Below are positions 24,001-36,500 of a DNA stretch of 64,000 nucleotides, piece after piece (within the stretch, counting starts at the first letter, position 1; each line of letters starts with the position of its first letter). Position numbers and translations under genes: made by a program. The notes below the pieces were generated by a model. The model searched no databases. It was not told the DNA's origin and was given only the letters and a program-made list of their open reading frames with translations. Location of the stretch: NCBI RefSeq assembly GCF_029962835.1, contig NC_080574.1, forward strand, positions 42,462,501 to 42,526,500. The letters are read 5' to 3'. Source of the stretch: Magnolia sinica (lineage: Eukaryota; Streptophyta; Magnoliopsida; Magnoliales; Magnoliaceae).

Positions 24001-27000
24001 GGGCCCTCCTTCTGGTGTACGTGCGTAGGGAGCGGCGTGCGTGCGCGTGTGTGCGTGATGCCCCCATCAATTCTCCCTGGCTGCGAAGATTTCGCCACTG
24101 GCGAAATAAAACTCCTGGACCACTCCAGGATGTTAGGATCAAGTCTCTGAAGCTCCTCCTCAGTGAGCCACGTGTTGTTTGAAGCTGAGCGTGACTTCCA
24201 TTTAACCAGGTACTTTTGAAACTCATCGTCCAACGTTGAAACTATCTGATGGTTCAGGATATCCTCTATTTCCTCTCTGAGTGTGTGAATGTTAGGTATG
24301 AGAGGTAGAGGCTGGGAAGAAAGGTCGGGAAGAGTAAGTATGGGAGGTAGAGGCTGAAAAAATGGGCTGGGACGGGTAGGTATGGGACGTAGAGGCTGGA
24401 AAAATGGGTCGGGAAGGGTAGGTATGGAAGGTAGAGGCTGGGAAGATGGGTTGGGAGGAGGCCATGGATCAAGGGAAAAGTCTGGGGAATCATGATGGTT
24501 AGGTGAAAGGCTGAACAATGCATCAATGGCCCTTGAAATGCAACTAGGTCCTCCACATTGAATGTGGAACTAATTCCCATGGAGGGTGGAAGATTTGCCA
24601 CATACGCATTGAGACCGTTTCGTTTTATAATTTTGAAGGGTCCAACATTACGCGCGTGTTACTTGCGAACGGCCCTCAGAGGATACCGCTCGGGCCTGAT
24701 GCGGACCATCACAGAGTCTCTTACATTGAATTCCTTGAAACATTTATGCTGGTTTGCAGAAAATTTGTAATGTTCATTACTACTAGTGATCTTCTGCCTG
24801 ATTTCTTGATGCCATGAATGAATGTGATGCACAAAGGAGTCTGCAGGCTCTGACGGCTTATGGGACAGTGACATAGGGACAAGATCAATAGGTTTCTCAG
24901 GTTTATAACTAGTAACGACTTCATAAAGACTGAGATCTGTGGACCTATCGACATAACTATTAAACGCAAACTCGGCTGTAGGTATTGCGGTGTCCCATGT
25001 TCTGGTGTGTTCTATATCTCTCCTAGGGGGAGACTCTTTCGGTAGATCATCAAGACAGACATCACGAAACTCATTCACTACCAGAATGGCCTCAGTGGGT
25101 AACTCTACACCAGCCTCTGGTGCACTCTCTCTAGCCACAAGGCCGCACATGTTGTACCTATCAAAATAGTGGTCTTGATGTCCCTCATGGGGTGAGTGCA
25201 CTGGTGCACGCCCATAACTGATTCCTTGACCAACTCCATTTATTGATCTATCCTCCTGGCCACCTGCCTGAGATTGAACATCTACCCCAATGGTGGCGTT
25301 TGTCCTGGCAGAGGCCTTTAGTTGGGTAATGTGCACATCAAGTTGTTCAAAGCATTAGTCCATATCTAAGCGCTTACCCAAAGACTTAATCTGCTGGGAC
25401 AGTTTATTTAATGACTCTTGCAATCGTTCCATGTTTAGTGTAGGGTGCAAACCAACCATGACCCATACGTGGGGGCATACGACTGCTAACTCCCTCTAAG
25501 GACTTTCTATGATAACTATATGCAACTAAATGGAACTAAATAATCCTATGAGACTCTATATGAGGGAAACTACGCAATGTTACTAAAATTCAGCAATATA
25601 TTTGTCAAAATAAGGGAATAACAGAAAGTTACGGCAATGTGAATTGCTAACTTCCTGATAATCAAAAATTTCAACAACTAATATCAGTGAATACGGACTC
25701 CTAAGCAGCTATATATGATGAACTGGATGCATGAAGGTTGAAACAAACTAAACCCTAAATATGTGATGTATTCCCCTACAAGAACCCTAAGCTCTGATAC
25801 CAAATTGGATGCAGGACATGAAATTTAAATATGATATGCAAGATTTCAGGCTTAGATTATACTAATTCAGAACAATCACATAATAATTTCACATCCCACA
25901 AAAGAGCTCAAACATTCAAGTAAAGGGGAATCTGCATGGGTCCAGGCCTACATAGGCTAGGACTGGATCAATAAAATTATGGACCGAACGATGCTCAAAG
26001 GGAAATAGAAATCTACCACACATGCATAGCAATCAGTCCCTAATCCAAGGAATTCCCCAATTTCGATTCAAGGAACCCTAGGGTGAGAAAATGGGCAAAT
26101 CAATTAAGGATAATGTAATCTAGGGTTAGGGTTTATGAAATTAGGTATAAAAAAAGGAAAATAGGAAGAAAACCTGAACCTGGGACAGCTCTTGCGTGCA
26201 GACAGCAGGCTAGGGCCTGGCGCACGTGCACTTGAGGCTATCTGCACGTGCGGTGGGGGCCCAAATCCCCAAACCGATTCCTTGACCTTGGTCGGCCAGG
26301 GGGGGGGGGGCGGGGGGGGACTTCAAACCCTCCAAAGCTCGTTGCAATCCGATGTGCAGACGAGGCGTGGTGCTTCGTCGAAGTTTCAACCCTCCTGTAG
26401 GGCCAGATTCTGGAACTAGCTATAGAGATGAACAGCTGCAAAACAAGCAGATTTGAAGCGAAGATGATCGTAGAATGGATAAAATAAGATGGAGGAGGCG
26501 GATTAGGATAAACGTAGCTTTGCACCATGGTAGTTAACCCTTCGAAAAGGAGGGCTTCGCACCCACTTGAATTTTTCCACAACTCAGAAACTCGGAGAGC
26601 AGAAAAACATGCAGGAATTTTTATTCTACTTCCATGAAAAAAGAACTACAAGGGGTGTCTCTTTATAGGAAAACCGTATACCCCAAAACTCGCGCCATCT
26701 GTGCAACCTATTACTTGGCGATGAAGTAAACTAAAATAAAAACTAATCAAAGAAATCTAAAGCGTTCATGATGTTCTAAATAACATAAATACTCAAAACC
26801 TAAAATATGAAATCAATCCGACTAGCGGGCCCCGATCATGAGATCCCATGATGGGCTTTACTTGACTATCGGGCCCACTTTAATGAACCAAACTCTATCT
26901 TCTAATTAGGAGGCCTTCTCTGGAAGTTGTCATTGATCCAAATCGACGGTGGGGCCCTCCTGGTGTATGTGTGTAGGGAGCAGCGTGCGTGCGCGTGATG

Positions 27001-27542
27001 TCCCTATCAGTGTGTGGTGGCAAGGTGTGCCGTAAAGGCCGTTACGTAAAGGTAACTGTGACAATTGTTACACGTTACAGGGTCGTAACGGTCTTAACAA
27101 TCGGTATGAAAAAAATGACCTGTAATCGCCGTTAATGGCCTTTTACGTCCCTCGTAAAGGCCATAACATCCCTATAATGGTCTGTTATGAGGCAGATACA
27201 GGTTTTTTTGGACCTTTTTTTTTTCAACATTACAGGCATATGCAGGTTTTCAGGGTTTTTTTAAAAGAAAAAAGAAAAAGAAAAAAGAAGAAGGAGAGAG
27301 AACGTAATGGCTATTACGAGTGCCGTAACAACCGTTATGACCTGTATCGTAAAGGTAACAGTGGTGGCCGTTACGGCCACCGTTATCGTTATGGAATACC
27401 TTGTGTGGTGGTGGGTGGGGGGCGGAGATATTTTACTGGTACTTTCATGGTATTCAAAACTAGTTATGTAACGGCCGTTACACATTATGGGGCCGAAACA
27501 GCCATAATGGCCATTATAGAAAAAAAACGAGCTGTAACGGTC

Positions 27543-27579
<37 letters not shown>

Positions 27580-30500
27580 GTTTCAGCCATCGTGACTATT
27601 ATGGAACACCTTGGGTGCTTTAGTATCTCATGAATGCATTGATCTCCAAAAGAGATCTGGAAGACAAGGGATCATCCGCAAGCCACTTGGAGAAGGCTTC
27701 CAACCATATGGGTTGGGACTTCTTTTTTGTTGAGAAGACGGGTTTTGTTGGAGGTGGAGAGCTCGGTTTAAGTAGTGCATTTCTTTGGCTGCCTTCTCGA
27801 TCCTCATTAGTGGCACACCAAAGGGATATTTTGTTCTCTGCTCCTATTCGTGGTGGTTTCAAGGGCTTGAAGCGTGGATATCCTCTATCATCTCCATTCC
27901 TGTTTGTGGTGATTGTCGAGGCCCTTGATAGAATGTTATCTAAAGGTTGCTAGAAAGCTGTATTTTTTGGATTTAGGATGGATTCTACCAGGTTTCAAAT
28001 TTCTCATCTACAATTTGCCAGTGATACACTTTTGTTACATGATCCATTTTCTGATTAGATTGAGCAGCTGAAAATTATCTTTGGTGGTGAGCAGTTTCAG
28101 GTCAAAAGGTTAATATGCACAAGTTTGAAGTGCTTCGGATTAAAATTGAAGGTCATGTATTTAATAATGTTGCTTTGATCCTAGGTTGCAAGGTGGGATC
28201 ATTTCCTTCTCCCTACCTAGGCCTTCCATTATGTGTGGGAAGACCTCATAGACATCTATGGTAACCAAGTACTGAAAGAATGGAGAGAGTTATTAACCTG
28301 TAGTGTAAATACCTATTCCTTGCGGTAGAGTTACTCGTCAAGTCAGTCCTTTCAAATATGCCCATCTACTTTATGTCCCTTTTTAGTGTCCGACAAGCAT
28401 AACTGATAGAATTGAAAGAATTCAAAGGGACTCTCTATTGCCGGGAAGTGTGGAAAAATGAAAGTATCACATGGTAGAATGGAAGGAGCCTTGTAAACCA
28501 AAAGATAAAGGTGAATTAGGGATAAGAAGAATTCGGATGGTCATAAGGCATTGTTAGGTAAATGGCTGTGGAGGTTTGGGAAAGAGGACGATAACCTATG
28601 GAAGAGGGTGATAATTGCTGAGTATGTTGTGAATGATTAGGGGCGAAATCCTAAGTTGGGTCCTCATTGGAGTGTGTCCAATTGAGTCCTCCTAGAAGTG
28701 TGTCCTCTGCATGGAAGGCTATCCAAAAGTTGGCAGCCAGTACAGCAAAGGGATTGGATATGGTGTTGGAGATGGAGCGATGATTTGTTTCTAGGAAGGC
28801 ATTTCTTGTGAGGAGCATCCTTTTAGTCACCTGTTCCATGACTTCTACAATGTGACAATAAACAAGCTGTATTTGGTCAGTCAGTGGTATGACTGGACGG
28901 GAGGGCTTGTTGTTTGGAATCTTTGTTTCAAAAGGAATATCATTGATGAGAGATCTGCACTCTTGGCTCTCTTCTCTCCTCCTATAAAGTGTTCATTTCA
29001 ACAGAGAATAGTGATAGAAGGATTTCAAATGGAATCCTCTTGGTCTATTTTTGGTGCACTGGTTTTTTGTGATTCTCTTCAGGATTACTAGTGTCTTCGC
29101 TCTTTGTCGATTTGGTATACTGAGTGTCCCCTGAGGGCTGTGATTTTTTGTTGGGTGGCTTGGGTTAGGGGTGGCAATGGGTTGAGGCAGCCCATGGGTC
29201 AACTGGCACAACCTGCTTTTGAGGTGGGTTTGAGCCAAGCTAAATGGGTTGTGTGTTGGGCTTGGGCTAGAAATATGACCCATTTTAGTGATTAGGTTGG
29301 GCTCAGGTTAAACTCTACCCAGCGATATTGGTTATCTATGGGCTCACCCAACCCATAAACTGAAACAAAAAAGAAAGAAGAAGAAGAAGAGTATACATGC
29401 ATACATATGATTATGAACGACACATGTATCCACTAATTGGGGCAGGTTGGGAATACATTGAGTCAAATATTCCATTCTTGAACTCGAGTTGTATAGGGTT
29501 GGTCAGGAAGGTCGAGCTCAACCTGGTTATGAACTTACAATTAAATGGGTAGAGTCTGGTCGTGCTTGGGTTTGAGAATTTTCAGCGGATTGAATTCAGG
29601 TCAAATTCTTGGGCCGTTTAGTAAACTGGTTGGGCTTGGGCCAATCTGAACTCAACCCATTGCCATCCCTACCTCGGATTGAAAAGATTCTTACTTTGGA
29701 TCACCTCTGAGACTGGAAATGGATCATAATGCTTGTTTCATGTGTTTCGGTGCTTATGTGTGGACTGATTGGTAACCATCTTGATTCATTGCCCTTTTGG
29801 TCAAAGGGTGTGGAATTGAAAATATGTTCTTAGTCTTTTTGAGGTAGCTGGTCGATGCCAGATTTTGTGCATAAGAGGTGTGGAGTTGCGGTTTCAAATA
29901 CAAAGGAGGGAAAATTTATTGTATCTATCTAATTTGACAGTCTGGTGGTCCATTTGGAGAGAAATTATTGCGCATTCAGTGTTGCCAATCAAATTATCTA
30001 CCAGGTTGCTAATTGGTTGAGAGAGAAAATGTTCTTTGGCATTGATTCAAAATGAATTTAAAGGAGATTCAAGGGAGAGCCTAAGAAGATGATGGCGGGA
30101 AGTCTTGCAAGATAGAAGCAGTCAGGCTGTTTCTTGTTGTAATTGGTGTTGGTTGGCCGTTGGAAGGTGGAATCTTAATTTTGATGGATGTACTAGAGGT
30201 AGTCCTGGGCCAGCTGGGATTGCAGGGGAAATCCACTGTGCCTTCTCTGGTCCGCTTATTGGGAGAGCCGATTCTAAGAAGTGGAGGTTAGGGCCTTTGG
30301 CAGGTTATGCACGAGCCTATCAATTTGAACATTCCTCCCTTTTGATCAACAAAGGAGATTTGATTAATGTGATGAAATGGTTTCTTCACGCTTGCTTATC
30401 CATGTTGCTTTTCTCATTGGATGGAGGAGATTAGAGAGTGAAGGGGACTTTCTTGGCATCCTTCACTCTTTGTAAATATGGTCATTAACGATGTAGTCAA

Positions 30501-33500
30501 TGATTTGCAAATAAGTCATGATTTCTAGAACCTCCCTGTTCTGTAATCTTCTTTTGCTTTATTAATGAATTACTCTTAAAAAAACAAAACAAAAAAACAA
30601 AAAAACCCAAAAAACAAAAAAAAAAAAAAAAGAAAAAAAAAGAAAAGAAAAAAATTTCCTATCCTCAATGCCTTATTGATAAGGAGTAACAGGTCAATAT
30701 ATCATCCTCTAGAAATCTTGATTTGTGGGATCAATGTAAATGAGGAACTCAGTCACAATGGTCTACTTTATTGGGTGTGAGATGAGTTCATTTCTTTAAA
30801 TATATTGGGCCCCCTTTAAAGATTCATAGCTTCCATGTGCATGATTGGGACCTCATGGTTGAGAGACATGGAAGGGTGGTTACACATGGCCATCTGGTTG
30901 GACATTATTGATAAAATCAACCCTACCTAATCAATTGATGTACTATTTGACCATTCGTTATTTCAATTTTGACACAGGATAAAGTGGAATTGAGCCCAAA
31001 TTGAAAGAGAACACAGCATATCTGATTTGGAACTCGATGTTGATTCTGTCACTAGAAATTACTAGTAGGAATTAAAGAAGGCAGTGAATAGGCAAAGGAT
31101 TGGATCCATGGCATCACACTACCAGATTAATGAGCACCACATTGGCACACCATGAACTCAACTCATGACATGCTTTAAAGAAAATAATCTTTAAATCATA
31201 ATAGCCATGTCTAGTTCCATGTGTATGGCCTTATAGGCCTTTTGTCAGTAACTCTCATAATTTAACCATGGCATTAATTGTCTTTACTTACAAAGAAGTT
31301 AATTAAATTGGAAACTTCTATATACTTGACACAAAAGGAAAGAAAAAGGAACCTAACTTGCTAATTATACTACCCTTTGCGTGCATGTGTAGATGAACAG
31401 TGTACCCATGTGATGCATGGATGAACAATGCACAGATGCAAGCCATGCTAATATGTGAGGTTCACAGTCTTACAGGACCGTGGGGTCCACCAATCTGATG
31501 AGTGGTAGATTGTTTCCATCGGTGATATGGGTGCATCAAATCTTGATTACGAAGGAACTCAGCAGAATTTTGCGTGTTTCTGTGGGGAGAGGAAATTGTT
31601 GTGTGCAAACAGTGCATGTAGCTGAGTGATGGTTGTTTGTACTGTAGGTCTGTAGAGGATGTTGGCAGTTAGGTTGAAGACATCCTAGAGGTCATTTGAA
31701 TGCGTCTAATCCTTCACTTAAGACAGGTGCTCATGGATAGTGAAGGCTTCCATGGTTTGGATGCCTATGGAGGAAAAGGGCTTCCAATGGACAAGGGTTT
31801 CCACAAAATTTGAATATTTAGGCTTCCATCATAAATCTGGAATGTTGTTATCCATGGTAGAAGGAATCTGCAGAATTGCTCTCGACTCCACATTCCTACT
31901 ACAGCCCTAGCAGATGCAAGCCTTGATGTGTGGCATGGATTTTGGGAGAGAGCATGTTCATGTTCAGGACCCACTTTGTTTTGTACATGGCCAGGATCCC
32001 ACTCATGTGTACCACTGCTCATCTCTTCAGTATATGCTCCTCCAGAATTCATGAACATTACTCCAAGAGTTGTCATCCAAAAACAAAATCTCAATGCCCA
32101 TTGAAGCACCTATCTAGGGTTTAAAAATGCATGGATGTGGACTTCCCATGCAAACTCTGTTCCACGCATCCAAGCAAGGTGTAATTTTGCTATCTTAGAC
32201 AGTTGGCGCTGGAGGATGAGAAATCGTGACTTTATAATATGATTTGTGATTTTGAGAAAATATGTTAGATCAGTCTCCCTACCTTGGTGGGTGGAGTGTT
32301 GGGTGCTCTAACAAATATACAATTTGGACTTGTTAGGATGCACCCTTTGACCTTTTTAGTGAACATTTGCAGTTTTCTGTGGGATTGGGCATTCAATGTC
32401 ATTTTGGTCATACGAGTGGGGCTGTAGAATACCCATCATTTTTTTGTTTGTTGTCTTATGACCTGTATGTGCATGTCGACAGCTTATAGCGATTGTTCCA
32501 TTTGGTCATCTATTTTTCTCCTACATAATCCATAGCAAATCCTGGAGCATTTCATGGCACTCCTACAGTTCTATATGTGCTGGATGGGTTGGTTCATTCT
32601 CTCTATTGCAGATCTCATTGTTGTGCAATTTTAGTAGGATTCCTTTTCACAATCAAATAACTGTTACATCTGAAGTTTGAACCTGTAGTTTGAAGACCTT
32701 TATAACATTTGGGGCAGGAGTCCTTGTTTAGGGTGTTGGGCTTGCATGGTTGGCTGTAAGAGATTAAAAAAAATAATTAATCGGTCTAGTGAAATAGCAC
32801 TGATGGTTTCTTGTGTTTTTCTGACAAGACAAGAACTATCGTATTTTTGTTATCTGTTATGGCAGTCTTTTCTGCTTATTTAATGTTTCTACTTTCTGCA
32901 ATTCCTTGATATGGAAAATGTGCATTAGTTTGTGGTGAAAGAGTGCCCCATGTGCCAGTTGAGCATTTTATGTTCCTCCACCTGTGTGTGTGAGATGCTA
33001 GGATTTTCACTGACGCTCTGGTGGTGATTAATTTCATCCACTGCTCCCTGCTCCTCCCACATTGTTTGGTCCAGAATCTTCAGCATGGCGAGGATCTGCT
33101 GGGTGATGCCGTGCTTCATTGAATATCTTTTTCGCTGCTGCCATTTTAATGAGGGAGGTATCCTCGGATCCAAGAAATGGAGGATAGCTCCGTTAGCCCT
33201 CTGGTGTATATGGATGGAAAGAAATGGGCAGCGCTTTTGTAATATTAGGAGCTCTACCTCGGAGGTGTTTACTGGGGTTGCCTCTTGTATTAGGGATTGG
33301 GGTCCTTGAGGGTGTTTTTTCCTTCTTTGTTTGGGTTTGTTTATATAGCTTCTTTTTTTGTTCTTTTCTTTTTAGGTTTTTCAGGTTTCTTGCTGTTTGT
33401 TTCCTTTTTCTCTTTGCTTTGTTTATGTTTTTGTTTTTCTGTTTTTCTTTGTATCTTGCTGGCTTTTGGCCTTAATAAAATTCATCATCTTTCAAAGATA

Positions 33501-36500
33501 ATAATAATAATAATAATCAATAATAGGTTTGATTTTTGAAACATAAGCCATCCATGCTAGAGCCCAGTACATGAATGGATTTGATCAATTTATTATCTTG
33601 ACTGGTGTGTAGTGGAAGATGGCTTAGTCATATTCTGGTCCATCTGGCTCTACCTGTCATCTCCCACTTTTGACAACCACTTCTTTGCTCCTCTTCCCCA
33701 ACTAGCAAAAATTCCCCCCTCTTCACATGCATTGCACATGCCAATTTTACTAGCATTTTCTGAAGGTGTCTTCTTCTTCTTTTCGACTTTGGGTTCTCAT
33801 GTCTACAGTTCAATGTATTGTAAAATGGGTAGAGCTGAATATATAATGACTGTTTCTGTATGATATAGTCATTGCGAATTGACAAGAATCTATTGCCATC
33901 AACAAAATAGTCTGCGTAGACTCTACCTTCATATCCTTCATTTATGTTACAGGGGCCGTGGATATCTTAGTCCTGAGGATGTTTATGAGGTATTTTTTTT
34001 TTAAAAAAATTTATTTATTTATTTTTTAATGTATCTTTCGGATGGATAGAACAATCTTTGCATGATATTTTGCATAACTTGGAATATTGTTACCATGTTT
34101 CTCTACTGCTTTGTACCCTAGGCTCAAGTCCTGCTGATGTAAATGTTTCAGTCTGCTGATTACTTAATCCACCCAAAGAAAAACTACATAATCACATTCT
34201 TTTGAATAAGAAACTGGATCGTTTTCTCCATTCTTCTTCTTTTTCTAGTATCATTTCTTGTTATTTATTGATGAAAGAAATCGATATGAACGGTTCATGA
34301 AACTTACCTTTCATTTGTATATAGTTCTTTTTAATACTCTCAGACTGACGCATTCAGAGCTGCAGACAATGAGGCACTCAGAAAATTATGGTGTGTAGAC
34401 CATAAGTGTCACTTTCCAGAAAATATGAGACACATTAGCTGATGTAATTTCTCATCTGGAAGAATTTCACTTTAGCTTTCATCATGCATTTGCTATGGTG
34501 GGAATAAAGCTTTAAAAAACTCGAACCCTCCTTTGTATATAATTTTTAGAGATAACAACAATTTATTAAGAAACCCACCAACAAGGAGAATAGCCTTGGA
34601 GGAAAAGAAGATTCATTTTGGAAGCATCTACCATTTTGTTCTCCCTGGATTGCCCACAAGGTGGCAAGAAGAGCCAATGTCCAAAGAGGCTTCTTTTGCT
34701 TTCCAAACTCAACCATATGCCAAATAGATGGAAGGGCTCCTATCGAGGCTGGCATAACCCCCATCACATCAAAGAACTTAGAAACTTGTTGATTGTAATC
34801 AACGTTTGTAATAGGCTATTAGACAACATTTGATTGTAATCAACCTATGTAATTGACTTTTACATTGTGCTTGTGGGAGTTTTGTGCTCTCATTGCCGGT
34901 TCCCTGCCTAGATAAAGGAGAGTTGTGTCAAGTTGATAGCCATCGTGAAACTTATGACATAACTTCCAACATGAATCGGCACAATATGACATTCGAAAGC
35001 CCTTGATAGAGTGGAGTGGCAGAAAAGGATTCATGTATCCAGCCCCTATTAGTTGGGATGAGGTTTTGATGTTGATGAAGTTGACGGTTTTATTGATCAA
35101 AAAGGCCAAAGAGGCCAAAAGAATTATGAGACCCAATCCATTACATCCAATTTTACTCTTCTAAATACCTCCGAAATAACCCCACTGTAGTTACGGGAAG
35201 CATCGGTTGTTCCTCTCTCCCAATGAGTCCCAAAAGCTGGCCAATAATGACAACTTCCATAACATCCATCCTCTCTTACCAATCCCACCCCCATGCCAAG
35301 AGAGAAGGAAGCCTGCAATCGAATTCGGCATCACTCAAGAGACGCCGAAGATACCCAAGAACTGCTCTGACAGCTCTCTAGCGAAAGGGCAGTGAATGAA
35401 AAGGCTGTCAACCGACTCTACATTACACATACACAGCAGGCAGACTGCGGACGTTGGTAATCCTCGTGATGATGATGATGAAACAAGAGGGAAATGGGAA
35501 CAAACTTGTGAGGAAGTGATGTGCGTGTTGCAGCCCCTCTCACAACTTTGTTTCTTAAAACAAGTAAAAGGAAAGAAATTCCTTAAGCGGTAAAAACCAA
35601 TTAAAACACCATGTATGCACTTTTAAGTCACACGTACACATGCAGACAGTAGACGTGCATCCATGTATTCAGGTTACACACACTACACACTAATAGCACA
35701 TACATACATGTTATATCTACATAACACACAAAGCACACACCTTTATTCATGTTGAGGTTACTTCAACGATGTGTTGAGTGGATTTTTCAGAATCTTGAAG
35801 GTCAATCACTAATTTATTTATTGGTCCTGCGGGAATTAATCAAGCTCCCACTCTCCCACTTTCAATGTGTAGATATTTGAAGTTAGAGGGAGCCTGCATA
35901 AGAGAAGAACAGGCTTCATAGGCTCCAACTATTAATTCCTCAATATTCATGACACATGGGGTCAACTACTTGGCTTTCCCGCTTTTATCGATGATCTTGC
36001 GTGAACAATTAAATCCTGTAGGAAAACGCAAGCAGAGTCTTCTGCAGTTGCTTTCATTAATTGTATTCAGCATTCTGCCTTCTCCAATATAGGAGCTGCT
36101 ATGTCATTATTCTCTTTTGTTTATCCAAGTGTTGTCTTTGGAAGTATTCTGCAACTTACATCAGCATGATTGAGTCTGCATGATTGTTACTTCTTATCTT
36201 TCAAAAAAGTAATTGTGATTCCTTGCACATGTAAGTTCCATTAGCATGCACCCCATGGCATGATTGAGTGACATTTTTTCGCTAGGACCAGGCTAGCACA
36301 TCCTTGCATATGCAAGTGTTATCAGCATAGCATGAAACTGCATGCATTCTTCTGTTATTGTGTGAACTTGCGATTTCAGAACTTCAATACCCTCATTTCT
36401 CTCTGTCTTACACTTACATTGTTATAATCATTGGACCATGGAACCAAACTCCACTGCATTTGAAAGTTATTGAAGGCTATAGTGTTTAACTTCCATTTCA

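Larger units (their letters stand above)
22867..27009 (-). mobile_element. Internally deleted Ty3/gypsy chromodomain element (4.1 kb)
   Basis: Two LTRs of about 1.2 kb (22867-24069 and 25806-27009) start near GATGCAGGACATG and end CATCA/TATCA, with about 95% identity in the first 250 bp by eye. The flanking 5-mers GGGTG and GTGTG differ at one base in a GT-rich target. A Met-tRNA primer site lies beside the right LTR, so it is transcribed leftwards. The internal part is only 1.74 kb and holds a gag start, a protease-RT linker piece, the integrase C-terminal part and a chromodomain. RT, RNase H and the integrase core are missing, so it needs helper proteins. Confidence 0.9.
17640..33952 (+). 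other. PEF intron 5 (16.3 kb), transposon-filled
   Basis: Donor GTGATT at 17640, acceptor ATGTTACAG before 33953. It contains a MITE, a TATCG-type hAT element, a SINE, a LINE RT relic, a complete chromodomain LTR element, two hAT miniature elements, a LINE with a nested hAT element and a LINE 3' end. The stretches 18100-18480, 20690-21800 and 30660-33080 hold no recognisable gene. Confidence 0.88.

Noticed and set aside
27135-27623. 162-residue open frame
   Set aside because: It lies across two miniature hAT elements and a (CA)n run. The apparent protein is translated subterminal repeat and has no domain.
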